NCBI RefSeq assembly: GCF_900112695.1
Contig: NZ_FOMT01000010.1
Location: 1 to 62,272 of the forward strand
DNA: 62,272 bases
Reading direction: 5' to 3'
Origin: Paenibacillus catalpae
GTDB taxonomy: Bacteria > Bacillota > Bacilli > Paenibacillales > Paenibacillaceae
Position numbers and translations under genes: made by a program
Shown here: positions 50,683 through 58,750 of the stretch, one piece after another
Numbering within the stretch: the stretch's first letter is position 1
Layout: every line of letters begins with the position of its first letter
Notes under the pieces: generated by a model
What the model was told of the DNA's origin: nothing
Database searches by the model: none
Seen by the model: the letters and a program-made list of their open reading frames with translations, nothing else

Positions 50683-51108
50683 TTACTTCACAATAAATTC
50701 TACCCGGGTTCCATCCGGGAATGTATCGAGCTGATTGCTTACCCATGCACCCGCTCCGCGGTTATCAGACGGAGCTATATATGCAATATCAGCTCCTTCT
50801 CCGCCTTCCTTGCACATTGCCATTGGCCATTCGTCGCGGTCATAGCCCTTTTTGGTCGGGATATCCTTTAGCGATTCCTTGCGGTTCTCCTCGGCATTCT
50901 CCCGGTCTATCGTACAGATCCTGGATTCACCTGATGCCACGGCCTCCTGGATATGTTTAGCTGTCTCCGGATACCGCTCAGCAGGAAATTCCAAGGCATA
51001 GTCGCTTGTAGAGGCTGGTTCTACAGAATGCTGCCCCTGCCAGTCGTCTATTCGGGGTACTACGTAGATCATAATGGCCACAAATAGTAAGGCGAGTAGT
51101 TTCTTCAA
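50683..51108 (-). CDS. Extracellular NucA/NucB-type deoxyribonuclease
   Basis: The 141-residue protein has a hydrophobic signal or anchor (3-18). The NucB domain is marked by KKGYDRDEWPMAMCKEGGEGADIAYI (near 85-110) and DNRGAGAWVSNQLDTFPDG (near 114-132), with the catalytic DRDEWPMA core. In Bacillus such nucleases degrade DNA during sporulation or biofilm dispersal. The start is TTG at 51108, after GGAGGTTACCAAGC. Confidence 0.85.
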   Translation of the reverse strand: MKKLLALLFVAIMIYVVPRIDDWQGQHSVEPASTSDYALEFPAERYPETAKHIQEAVASGESRICTIDRENAEENRKESLKDIPTKKGYDRDEWPMAMCKEGGEGADIAYIAPSDNRGAGAWVSNQLDTFPDGTRVEFIVK

Positions 51109-51144
51109 AGCTTGGTAACCTCCTGCAAATAAGCCCTGCTTCCT

Positions 51145-51870
51145 TTACTTATTGGAGTTAGGGGCGCAGACGCCGTCTGCACATGCTTCGTCCGTTCCGT
51201 TCGTCTCTTTGTCTCCACCAATGACGGTAAGCGGTTTGTTTTCCTCCCAGGCCTTCGATACCGCCTGCAGGAATACTTCGCTCGGCTGTGCACCGGATAC
51301 CGCATATTTACGGTCGATGACAAAGAAAGGAACGCCGCGTACGCCAAGCTGTCCCGCCTCCTGCTCGTTAGTACGTACTTCCTGCTTATAAGTGCTTTCT
51401 TCGAGAGCCTTCAACGCTTCCTCGCGGTCCAGTCCGATTTCGGCAGCCAGGTCGGCTAACGTTTCTTTACGGCCAAGATGCTTCGAATCCGTGAAATACG
51501 CTTTGAACAAACGCTCCGCCATCTCTTCACGCTTTCCGTATTTGGCTGCGAAATGAGTCAGCTGATGGGCATCAAACGTATTGGTCAGGATCATCGTATC
51601 AAAATGATAATCCAGGCCAAGCGTCTTCGCCTGCTCGGTCAGGTGCACGTTGTTGGAGATCGCCTGCTCGCGGGTCATTCCGTATTTAGTCGACAAATAG
51701 TCATAGACGTCATGCCCGATCTCAACCGGAGCATTGGGATCCAGCTCAAAGCTCTTGAACTCCACTTCCACTTGATCGCCATGCTCAAATTGACTAAGAG
51801 CCTGCTCCAGGCGGCGTTTACCGATATAACAGAACGGACACGCAAAATCAGACCATACTTCTACTTTCAT
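51145..51870 (-). CDS. DsbA family oxidoreductase, FrnE-like
   Basis: The 241-residue protein has a thioredoxin fold with the active site CPFC (residues 11-14) at the end of the first strand. A helical insertion (about 55-160) and the cis-proline loop RGVPFFVID (near 178) complete the FrnE/2-hydroxychromene-2-carboxylate isomerase-like subgroup. There is no signal peptide, so it is probably cytoplasmic. A second cysteine pair in the tail (EACADGVCAPN) may bind metal or shuttle disulfides. Start ATG at 51870. Confidence 0.85.
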   Translation of the reverse strand: MKVEVWSDFACPFCYIGKRRLEQALSQFEHGDQVEVEFKSFELDPNAPVEIGHDVYDYLSTKYGMTREQAISNNVHLTEQAKTLGLDYHFDTMILTNTFDAHQLTHFAAKYGKREEMAERLFKAYFTDSKHLGRKETLADLAAEIGLDREEALKALEESTYKQEVRTNEQEAGQLGVRGVPFFVIDRKYAVSGAQPSEVFLQAVSKAWEENKPLTVIGGDKETNGTDEACADGVCAPNSNK

Positions 51871-51901
51871 TGAAGAACACCATCCTTGTTTAATTATTTA
51901 A

Positions 51902-52960
51902 TTATAACCCCGTTGGAAGCTGCATCTGCTTCGCTAAATCTTCAAATTTCACTGCATCCGTTGGAATCTCATACAGGAATTTCGGATCACTGTTCACATC
52001 GCTGTATGTCATGTCAAAATGAACATTTGCTTTAAACACGTTGCCGCTGGCTTTATCCATTAATTCTACATCTACCTTGCCTGCTTGGTAAGTCAGCAGC
52101 TTATCTTTATTGATCGCACCTGTAATCGACAGCTCATTAACTTTTACATTCTGGTTCAAATAATCAATCTTGGCCGCTTTGCCGGCATCCCAGTCTGCTT
52201 TCATCTTCTCTACATCTTCTTTGGACTTCTGAATCTGCTCCAGATACGACTCATTAGAAGCAATCACATTCAACAAGTCTGGAACCATCTCATTAACAAT
52301 GGTTTCCACAGACTGCTTATAATTGCTCTCATCCACCGTGAAGCGGACAACCTGCTCAGCCTTCACACCGTCCGGCAGACCGGCATCCTTGGCCTTTACG
52401 TTTTTGAAATATGTTTTCTCGTCAAAATGCTTAAGTACTACCGCACCAAGCTCTTGGACTAATTTTTGCTGCGCTGCGGCATCGAGCGTTGCTGCTGCGG
52501 CTCCCTGCTCTTCGGCCAGCGTCTTCATATCCAGTTCAACAAATTTGCCTGCTGCGGATTCCGGAAGCTGAAGCATCGGCAGGGCCGGCAGCTTCATAAA
52601 CAGCTTCTCGCCCGTAACAATCATCGGTATCGTAATCGTTGTCCCGGATAGTTGAAGGTTCAGCTCCATATCCGTGCGCTGCGGCTCCTTTGCGTATACC
52701 GCCTTAATATCCAGCTTGGCGCCTTTGAGCATACCCGTTATGACCGTAGCCATATCGATCCCGTTCTCCGAAGCTCCTGAGGGTATTTCAAAGTTATCAA
52801 TGCCAAGAGACATTTGCGCGGAATAGCTGTTTATATTTCCCATATTTTTCATAGCTTCCTGAAGCGCCTGCTTGGGCGGCGTGCTTTCGGAGCTGCATCC
52901 TGCAATAACCAGTAAGACAACAATAAGTGCGAGATAAGCGATTCGTTGTACGCTCTTCAA
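51902..52960 (-). CDS. Lipoprotein resembling LppX/LprG or DUF6612
   Basis: The 352-residue lipoprotein has a lipobox VIAGC (cysteine near 21). The long beta-rich domain (QALQEAMKNMGNINSYSAQMSLGIDN, ...TYQAGKVDVELMDKAS) is like the lipid-binding-style lipoproteins. In Firmicutes the family is mostly annotated as DUF6612-like, with no known role. The start is TTG at 52960, after GGGGGACGAACGGAA. It forms a single unit between the DsbA-like gene and the spore-protein operon. Confidence 0.75.
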   Translation of the reverse strand: MKSVQRIAYLALIVVLLVIAGCSSESTPPKQALQEAMKNMGNINSYSAQMSLGIDNFEIPSGASENGIDMATVITGMLKGAKLDIKAVYAKEPQRTDMELNLQLSGTTITIPMIVTGEKLFMKLPALPMLQLPESAAGKFVELDMKTLAEEQGAAAATLDAAAQQKLVQELGAVVLKHFDEKTYFKNVKAKDAGLPDGVKAEQVVRFTVDESNYKQSVETIVNEMVPDLLNVIASNESYLEQIQKSKEDVEKMKADWDAGKAAKIDYLNQNVKVNELSITGAINKDKLLTYQAGKVDVELMDKASGNVFKANVHFDMTYSDVNSDPKFLYEIPTDAVKFEDLAKQMQLPTGL

Positions 52961-53036
52961 TTCCGTTCGTCCCCCTTTATAAACAATACCTCCATTCTAT
53001 ATCATCACCTGCCCGTTTAGAAGATAATTGCAGCAA

Positions 53037-53065
53037 AATCCCGTTTCATATGCTGAAACGGGATT
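53037..53065 (-). terminator. Terminator after sspP
   Basis: AATCCCGTTTCA and TGAAACGGGATT pair perfectly (12 bp) around TATGC. It lies 24 nt past sspP. On the minus strand it is followed by TTGCTGC, a weak T tract. Confidence 0.65.
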
Positions 53066-53089
53066 CCACTAATCGATGATATGAAGTTA

Positions 53090-53239
53090 TTAGCCCTCAG
53101 GGTTATTATGCCGTACATGATTTTTTTGCTTCACTTTTTTAGAGCCGGACAGAGGCTCTTGCTGATGACCGCGGTTTTGGCGCTGTCTGCCTCCGTTTTC
53201 TTGTCCTTCGGGTACTGGATAAGATTCGGGTTTACTCAT
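53090..53239 (-). CDS. sspP: Small acid-soluble spore protein P-like
   Basis: The 49-residue protein shares the SspP core: EPLSGSKKVKQKNHVRH (residues 28-44) matches the B. subtilis SspP sequence EPLSGSKKVKNRNHTRQ. The N-terminal half is Gln/Glu/Arg-rich. Spore proteins of this minor class are found in the core of the mature spore; their role is unclear. The ATG at 53239 follows TTAGGAGGCGTTTA. It is the last of three short genes in one minus-strand operon with a sigma-G-like promoter upstream. Confidence 0.82.
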   Translation of the reverse strand: MSKPESYPVPEGQENGGRQRQNRGHQQEPLSGSKKVKQKNHVRHNNPEG

Positions 53240-53262
53240 ATTAAACGCCTCCTAATCAAGGA

Positions 53263-53442
53263 TTAACTGCCACGTTGATGGGTCAAATCCGTCGGTTGAT
53301 CATGATTTAACGCATCTTGATGGCGTCTATCATTCACATCTTGATTGATTTGCTGAGCTTGATGACTGTTGACGGGCGTTTGTGCTAAATCATCAATTAC
53401 ATTGGATAAATTTTTGTCGAGCGAGCCTTTTGCCTTCGTCAT
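53263..53442 (-). CDS. Small hydrophilic protein, unknown
   Basis: The 59-residue protein is rich in Gln, Asp, Asn and His, has no hydrophobic segment and no cysteine, and starts MTKAKGSLDKNLSNVIDD. I recognise no family. The ATG at 53442 follows AGGAGGAACCAATC. It is 12 nt after the upstream 114-residue gene and 23 nt before sspP. Its place in a sigma-G-type operon with sspP suggests a spore component. Confidence 0.72.
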   Translation of the reverse strand: MTKAKGSLDKNLSNVIDDLAQTPVNSHQAQQINQDVNDRRHQDALNHDQPTDLTHQRGS

Positions 53443-53454
53443 GATTGGTTCCTC

Positions 53455-53799
53455 CTATGCATGTGTCAGCTGCTGAAGCGCTTGTGCGCATTCATGCAGG
53501 TGACGAGTGTAATCCTGGATAAGCTGCTGCATGGGATCTGTCCGTTCATCAATGGAAACCTTATTTTTATCCACATCAATCACTTCGACCTTCACTTCGC
53601 GGCTATCCACATAACATACCTTGAAGTCAAAGGAATAAGCTTGATGCCCTGCCGTATTAATCGTGACACGCAGCGACCTCGGATCTGACTCATCCGCGAA
53701 AACTTCGCAGTTGTCCGCATCCTTAATCCACTCCGGCAAGGTACGCTGCCATGCAGCCACAAGCTGATTCTGATCAATTTGAAGCTTATCATTAGCCAT
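53455..53799 (-). CDS. Hypothetical protein of the spore-protein operon
   Basis: The 114-residue soluble protein (MANDKLQIDQNQLVAAWQRTLPEWIKDADNCEVFADES) is not one I recognise. A central beta-rich part with valine-aspartate strands (YVDSREVKVEVIDVDKNKV) is flanked by two helices. The start at 53799 follows GGAGGTGCTTTTATAA. It is the first gene of the three-gene operon ending in sspP. Confidence 0.75.
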   Translation of the reverse strand: MANDKLQIDQNQLVAAWQRTLPEWIKDADNCEVFADESDPRSLRVTINTAGHQAYSFDFKVCYVDSREVKVEVIDVDKNKVSIDERTDPMQQLIQDYTRHLHECAQALQQLTHA

Positions 53800-53823
53800 T
53801 TATAAAAGCACCTCCACAACCTA

Positions 53824-53854
53824 TAAGATGCGGCAATGCGATTCGAATTATTCG
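53824..53854 (-). promoter_or_regulatory. Sigma-G-like promoter of the sspP operon
   Basis: On the minus strand CGAATA (53849-53854) and CATCTTA (53824-53830) are 18 nt apart. The second matches CATnnTA, and the first matches GAATA with one base off at the 5' side. The start of the first gene lies 25 nt downstream. Confidence 0.6.
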
Positions 53855-53871
53855 GCTGGCAGCTATTCACC

Positions 53872-53948
53872 TTATCCACAGACTTATCCACATATTCTCC
53901 ACTTTATTCACAATGCTGTGTATAAAGGATTTGAACGGTTTATGCACA
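53872..53948. promoter_or_regulatory. Cluster of five DnaA boxes
   Basis: Within 77 bp lie TTATCCACA twice (53872-53880 and 53884-53892, perfect), TTATTCACA (53904-53912), TTATACACA on the minus strand (53917-53925) and TTATGCACA (53940-53948). All fit TTATNCACA or one step from it. No gene overlaps the cluster. It sits between the sspP operon and the tRNA-Ser gene. Confidence 0.7.
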
Positions 53949-54059
53949 GGTACACAACTGCGGCCGATTTCGTTATCCCCAATCCCATAATGAAGAACGC
54001 AACAAAAAACGCCCGAGACATAAGTCTCGGACGTATCGTATGTACGCTGATTATAAAAC

Positions 54060-54148
54060 TGGCGGAGAGGGTGGGACTCGAACCCACGTGGGCTTGCACC
54101 CTAACGGTTTTCAAGACCGCCCCGTTATGACCGCTTCGGTACCTCTCC
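54060..54148 (-). tRNA. tRNA-Ser (anticodon TGA)
   Basis: The minus strand folds into an 89-nt serine tRNA: acceptor GGAGAGG/CCTCTCC, anticodon stem-loop GCGGTCTTGAAAACCGT (anticodon TGA), a long variable arm, T arm GTGGGTTCGAGTCCCAC and encoded CCA. It lies just downstream of serS, matching the Bacillus serS-tRNA-Ser order. Confidence 0.95.
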
Positions 54149-54227
54149 GTATTAAGAACTGACAAAGGTTATTGTACCACAGGCCAAAAACCATAATCAA
54201 CTGCATTTTTGGCCCATGGGAAATTAT

Positions 54228-55511
54228 TTAAGCACGCGGGCTGATTTTCGCAAGGCCGCCCATGTATGGACGGAGCACTTCCGGAACAATAATCGTTCCA
54301 TCCGCTTGCTGGTAGTTCTCCAGAATCGCAGCAAAAGTACGGCCTACAGCCAGACCCGAGCCGTTCAGCGTATGCACAAACTCCGGCTTGCTCTTCGCTT
54401 CACGACGGAAGCGAATGCCTGCACGGCGAGCCTGGAAGTCCTCTACGTTCGAGCAGGACGAGATCTCACGGTATGTGCCAGCGCTAGGCAGCCATACTTC
54501 CAGATCGTACGTCTTGGCCGCTGTAAAGCCCATATCGCCTGTGCAAAGCGCCAGAACGCGGTATGGAAGACCAAGCAGCTGCAGTACTTTCTCGGCATTA
54601 GCCGTCATTTTCTCCAGCTCATCATACGACTCTTCCGGCTTCGCCAGCTTGATCAGCTCGACTTTGTTGAACTGATGCTGACGGATCAGACCACGCGTAT
54701 CACGGCCGGCTGCACCTGCTTCCGAGCGGAAGCACGAGCTGTAGGCAACGAAATACTTGGGCAGCTCTTCAATCGACAGAATCTCTTCACGATACAGATT
54801 CGTTACCGGAACCTCAGCTGTTGGAATGAGGAAGTAGTCGGAATCGCTGATCTTGAACAAATCCTCTTCAAACTTCGGAAGCTGGCCTGTACCGATCAAG
54901 CTGTCGCGGTTGACGAGATATGGCGGCAGCACTTCTTCATAGCCGTGCTGGTCGCTGTGCAGGTCCATCATAAAGCTGATCAAAGCACGCTCAAGACGCG
55001 CGCCAAGACCACGGTAGAACGTAAAGCGCGAGCCTGTTACTTTACCCGCACGCTCAAAGTCGAGAATTCCCAGTTCCTGCGCGAGGTCCCAATGGGCCTT
55101 CGGTTCGAATTCGAATGTCGTTTGCTCACCATGACGGCGAATCTCAACATTGTCTTCCTCCGAAGCGCCTACCGGAACACTCTCATGAGGCAGGTTTGGA
55201 ATAGACAGCATAAGCTCTTCCACCTGTGCTTCGATTACACGGATTTCCTCGTCCAGCTCTTTAATCCGGTCGCCAACTTCGCGCATCTCTACGATCAGCG
55301 CATCCGCATCGCCGCCGGATTTCTTCAGCTTGGCTACTTCCTGGGATACCGTATTACGGCGGTTCTTCAAATTATCTGTTTCTACAAGCAGGTCACGACG
55401 CTTTACGTCCAGCTCCGGGAAACCGGAAATAAGGTCGAGCGAAGCGCGACGGTTGTTCAGCGCCTTCTCCACCTGCTCATATTCGTTACGCAGCCATTTC
55501 ACGTCCAACAC
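54228..55511 (-). CDS. serS: Seryl-tRNA synthetase
   Basis: The class II synthetase charges tRNA-Ser and is 427 residues long. The N-terminal coiled-coil arm that grips the tRNA variable arm spans about 30-105. Motif 2 is FRSEAGAAGRDTRGLIRQHQFNKVELI (near 260-290) and motif 3 is LNGSGLAVGRTFAAILENYQ (near 380-400). The start is GTG at 55511, after GAGAGGGG. It lies 38 nt downstream of pdxT on the same strand. No T-box leader is present in that short gap. Confidence 0.97.
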   Translation of the reverse strand: MLDVKWLRNEYEQVEKALNNRRASLDLISGFPELDVKRRDLLVETDNLKNRRNTVSQEVAKLKKSGGDADALIVEMREVGDRIKELDEEIRVIEAQVEELMLSIPNLPHESVPVGASEEDNVEIRRHGEQTTFEFEPKAHWDLAQELGILDFERAGKVTGSRFTFYRGLGARLERALISFMMDLHSDQHGYEEVLPPYLVNRDSLIGTGQLPKFEEDLFKISDSDYFLIPTAEVPVTNLYREEILSIEELPKYFVAYSSCFRSEAGAAGRDTRGLIRQHQFNKVELIKLAKPEESYDELEKMTANAEKVLQLLGLPYRVLALCTGDMGFTAAKTYDLEVWLPSAGTYREISSCSNVEDFQARRAGIRFRREAKSKPEFVHTLNGSGLAVGRTFAAILENYQQADGTIIVPEVLRPYMGGLAKISPRA

Positions 55512-55532
55512 GACAGTTGCCCCTCTCTATTG

Positions 55533-55554
55533 CTTCACGAAGTAACTTTTACTT
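55533..55554. other. Hairpin spanning the pdxT stop codon
   Basis: ACGAAGTAA and TTACTTCGT form a perfect 9-bp stem with a 3-nt loop. It includes the end of pdxT and lies 22 nt upstream of the serS GTG. Its role is unclear; it could affect mRNA stability or the serS ribosome site. Confidence 0.5.
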
Positions 55555-56136
55555 CGTCGTTGTTTTAGTCGCTTCTTTTACCATATCGACAAAATACGCA
55601 TGCAGACGGAAATCGTCCGTAAGCTCTGGATGGAAGGAGCAAGCGAGCAGATGCCCTTGTCTTGCTGCTACAATCTCATCGTTGTATACGGACAATACAT
55701 CAACGCTGCTGCCAACTTCTTTTATGAGAGGAGCACGGATGAACACCGCACGGATCGGTTCGTTGATCCCTTTGATCGGAAGATCCGTCTCGAAGCTTTC
55801 ACGCTGGCGGCCAAACGCATTACGCGCAACAACCATATCCATCAGCTTCAGATGTGCGTCATCCTGACCATCAATCTTGTCCGCCAGGATAATAAGACCG
55901 GCACAAGTCCCAAACAACGGCTTGCCTTGTTTCGAGAAATCCTGAAGAGCTTCCAGGAAGCCGTATTTGCGGATCAGCTTGCCGATTGTTGTGCTTTCGC
56001 CGCCTGGAATAACGATACCGTCGAGCTCAGCAAGCTCTTCCATTCGTTTAACGGCGACCGCTTCCGCGCCCGCCGCCTCCAAACTGCGTATATGCTCTGC
56101 TACTGCGCCTTGAAGCGCAAGTACACCAATTTTCAT
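55549..56136 (-). CDS. pdxT: Pyridoxal 5'-phosphate synthase glutaminase subunit
   Basis: PdxT supplies ammonia from glutamine to PdxS. The 195-residue amidotransferase has the motif IPGGESTTIGKLI (near 43-55), the nucleophile cysteine in FGTCAGLIILA (near 79) and the His/Glu pair in CSFHPELTDD (near 170). The length is typical of the family. It directly follows pdxS (31 nt), the standard arrangement, and precedes serS as in B. subtilis. Confidence 0.97.
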   Translation of the reverse strand: MKIGVLALQGAVAEHIRSLEAAGAEAVAVKRMEELAELDGIVIPGGESTTIGKLIRKYGFLEALQDFSKQGKPLFGTCAGLIILADKIDGQDDAHLKLMDMVVARNAFGRQRESFETDLPIKGINEPIRAVFIRAPLIKEVGSSVDVLSVYNDEIVAARQGHLLACSFHPELTDDFRLHAYFVDMVKEATKTTTK

Positions 56137-56167
56137 CGCTTACACGCCTTTCTATAGATGCCGCTTC

Positions 56168-57049
56168 TTACAGACCGCGGTCCTGCATACGCTCAGCTGC
56201 ATTCAGTTTCGAAATTTCAATGCCTTTCATCGGAGTACCCAGGTTTTTGGATACTTCTGCAATCAGCTTGTAATCTCTGAAATGTGTTGTAGCTTCAACG
56301 ATAGCACGAGCGAATTTCTCAGGGCTGTCCGATTTGAAGATACCGGAACCAACGAATACGCCGTCAGCGCCGAGTTCCATCATCAATGCTGCGTCAGATG
56401 GAGTTGCCACGCCGCCCGCTGCGAAGTTAACAACCGGCAGTTTGCCGCTCTCGCTAACTTGAAGCAACAAGTCGTAAGGTACGCCAAGTACTTTCGCCTC
56501 ATGGTAGAGCTCATCCTTGGACAAGTTTTGTACTTTGCGAATTTGACCGTTGATCAGACGAAGGTGACGCACCGCTTCAACGATGTTTCCGGTTCCCGGC
56601 TCGCCTTTGGTACGAAGCATAGCTGCCCCTTCTTGAATACGGCGAAGAGCTTCACCCAGGTCCTTAGCACCACATACGAAAGGTACAGTGAATTCGTTCT
56701 TGCTGATATGGAATACTTCGTCCGCAGGAGTCAGTACTTCGCTCTCGTCGATATAGTCTACACCCATCGATTCGAGGACACGTGCTTCAGTAATATGACC
56801 GATACGTGCTTTCGCCATAACCGGAATCGATACCACTTTCATAACTTCTTCTACAATTGTAGGGTCAGCCATGCGGGCAACGCCGCCTGCTGCACGAATA
56901 TCAGAAGGTACACGTTCCAGTGCCATTACGGCAGTTGCGCCTGCTGCTTCCGCAATTTTCGCTTGCTCGGCGTTCATAACGTCCATGATGACGCCGCCTT
57001 TTTGCATTTCTGCCATGCCGCGTTTTACGCGCGAAGTTCCTGTTTCCAT
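56168..57049 (-). CDS. pdxS: Pyridoxal 5'-phosphate synthase lyase subunit
   Basis: PdxS makes PLP from ribose 5-phosphate, glyceraldehyde 3-phosphate and ammonia. The 293-residue protein is highly conserved; MADPTIVEEVMKVVSIPVMAKARIGH contains the Schiff-base lysine (near 80), and NFAAGGVATPSDAALMMELGADGVFVGSGIFKS is the phosphate-binding end of the barrel. Family length. It forms an operon with pdxT. The gap to dacA upstream is 177 nt. Confidence 0.98.
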   Translation of the reverse strand: METGTSRVKRGMAEMQKGGVIMDVMNAEQAKIAEAAGATAVMALERVPSDIRAAGGVARMADPTIVEEVMKVVSIPVMAKARIGHITEARVLESMGVDYIDESEVLTPADEVFHISKNEFTVPFVCGAKDLGEALRRIQEGAAMLRTKGEPGTGNIVEAVRHLRLINGQIRKVQNLSKDELYHEAKVLGVPYDLLLQVSESGKLPVVNFAAGGVATPSDAALMMELGADGVFVGSGIFKSDSPEKFARAIVEATTHFRDYKLIAEVSKNLGTPMKGIEISKLNAAERMQDRGL

Positions 57050-57226
57050 GCTTAGAAATCCTCCTTAAAATGGAGCGCAGCCAACCTATAGGGGCTATGC
57101 GCTTAATCACTTGTATAGTTGAAGCATCGCCGCTTACTCTAACCATTTATTTTACAGGAAGGGCCATCAATCGACAACCCTTGATTTGCCTTCCCTGCCA
57201 CGGTTTAGAACATCTTCAGCGTGTAA

Positions 57227-58513
57227 TTAGAACAAATCCACAATACCGTTAAACAGTCCGGAGAAGAAGCTCCCGATTCCGCGGAACATCAGAGCGAACC
57301 AGCTTGCTTTCTTCACATCTTTGCTGGCGATCAGATCGACTTTTTTCTCCAGCGCCTTGCCTTGATCGTCGGTATATTTGTACGTAGCCGTACCTACGAC
57401 TTGACCTGCTTTAATCGGAGCAACCAGCTCCTCCGGTTTTTTAAGTTCGTAGCCGGTCAACTCAATCTTCGGCTCAGTCCCTTTTTTAACGATTAGCGAT
57501 ATATCGGAAGCCGTAATAACCGGAACCGATTTTTTCACACCTTTTTTAATTTTTACCGATTCTGCTTTTTCTACCACGGATTTTGCCGGAACTACGGTTT
57601 TCTTCTCCAGGGAATTAAATGCGTAGTTGTACATTTTCGCCGTTTCGTTAAAGCGGGCTTCCTTCGACTTTGCATTCATAACTACACTGATATAACGCTG
57701 ATCACCGCGTTTAACTGTGCCTGTAAACGTATAGCCCGCAGCCGAAATATAGCCTGTTTTCATACCGTCAACACCGTCATAGGCAAAAGCTCTCAGATAA
57801 GTGTTGTTCTTATTAGCCGCAAGCATCCAGTTAATATTAGCGATTGGTTTGTCATCACGAGGACGGAACTGATACTCTGTCGTAGAAGCATACTCCAGAA
57901 ACTCAGGATCCTCCTTGATAATCGTTTGAGCCAGCTTTGCCTGGTCTCTCGCCGAAATCACGGTTGTATCAGCCAAACCAGTTGCACTTGTATAATGAGC
58001 AGAAGTAAGTCCGAGTTTTTGAGCCGTTTCATTCATTTTTTCCACAAAGCCTTGCTCGCTACCGCTGATTGCAGAAGCCAAGGCGATCGTTGCATCATTC
58101 GCAGAGCCTACAGCCATAGCCATATAAAGATCTTTGACCTTATATTGTTCGCCTTGGGCCAGGTATACTTGCGAGCCGTCCTTTGGCGTGCTAGCTGCTT
58201 CTTCTGTAACGGTAATCATTTCATCCCATGTAAGCGACTTGCTCTTAATTTGTTCCAGGACGATGTACTCCGTCATAAGTTTGGTCATACTTGCAGGAGG
58301 ACGAGGCTCGTCCGCATTCACTTCATATACGACTTGGCCAGTTTCGGCGTCGATCAAGATGGCTGAACTTAACTCAAGGCCAAGGGAGTTTTCCACCCAT
58401 TCGCCGCCCGGCGTACCTGCTGCATTCACCGAGGACGTTCCTAACGATAATGCTACCAAAATTGCGACAAAAGCTGCTACTACCGACCGTAGTCTTACCG
58501 GCAATACTTTCAA
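57227..58513 (-). CDS. dacA: D-alanyl-D-alanine carboxypeptidase (PBP5 type)
   Basis: DacA trims the terminal D-Ala of peptidoglycan. The 428-residue protein has a signal peptide (cut near AFVAILVALSLGTSSVNAA), the SxxK motif SMTK (near 75-78), the SxN motif SAND (near 137) and the KTG motif MKTGYI (near 236). A C-terminal beta domain and an amphipathic helix (WFALMFRGIGSFFSGLFNGIVDLF) anchor it to the membrane face. The start is TTG at 58513, after GGGGAGAAAACG. It lies next to guaB as in B. subtilis. Confidence 0.96.
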   Translation of the reverse strand: MKVLPVRLRSVVAAFVAILVALSLGTSSVNAAGTPGGEWVENSLGLELSSAILIDAETGQVVYEVNADEPRPPASMTKLMTEYIVLEQIKSKSLTWDEMITVTEEAASTPKDGSQVYLAQGEQYKVKDLYMAMAVGSANDATIALASAISGSEQGFVEKMNETAQKLGLTSAHYTSATGLADTTVISARDQAKLAQTIIKEDPEFLEYASTTEYQFRPRDDKPIANINWMLAANKNNTYLRAFAYDGVDGMKTGYISAAGYTFTGTVKRGDQRYISVVMNAKSKEARFNETAKMYNYAFNSLEKKTVVPAKSVVEKAESVKIKKGVKKSVPVITASDISLIVKKGTEPKIELTGYELKKPEELVAPIKAGQVVGTATYKYTDDQGKALEKKVDLIASKDVKKASWFALMFRGIGSFFSGLFNGIVDLF

Positions 58514-58693
58514 CGTTTTCTCCCCTTTTCATCCCTAAGTCATTTGAATTTCATTGTAACACATGGGATAGGTAGAGTTAAACCGATGCGAAAGAATCAA
58601 CTTCTGGGCAATAACGGCAGCATTATGGTTAGTCAGGCGGAGATTCCACATTTCGTAGAGATTAAAAGTAGATATTAAAAAATTCTTATATAT

Positions 58694-58728
58694 AAAAAAG
58701 CAGGCAAGAGAACTAGTCTCTTGCCTGC
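58694..58728 (-). terminator. guaB terminator
   Basis: GCAGGCAAGAGA and TCTCTTGCCTGC (12 perfect pairs) are followed on the minus strand by TTTTTTATA. Confidence 0.9.
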
Positions 58729-58750
58729 CGTTGCCCGTTAGCCGGGTAAA

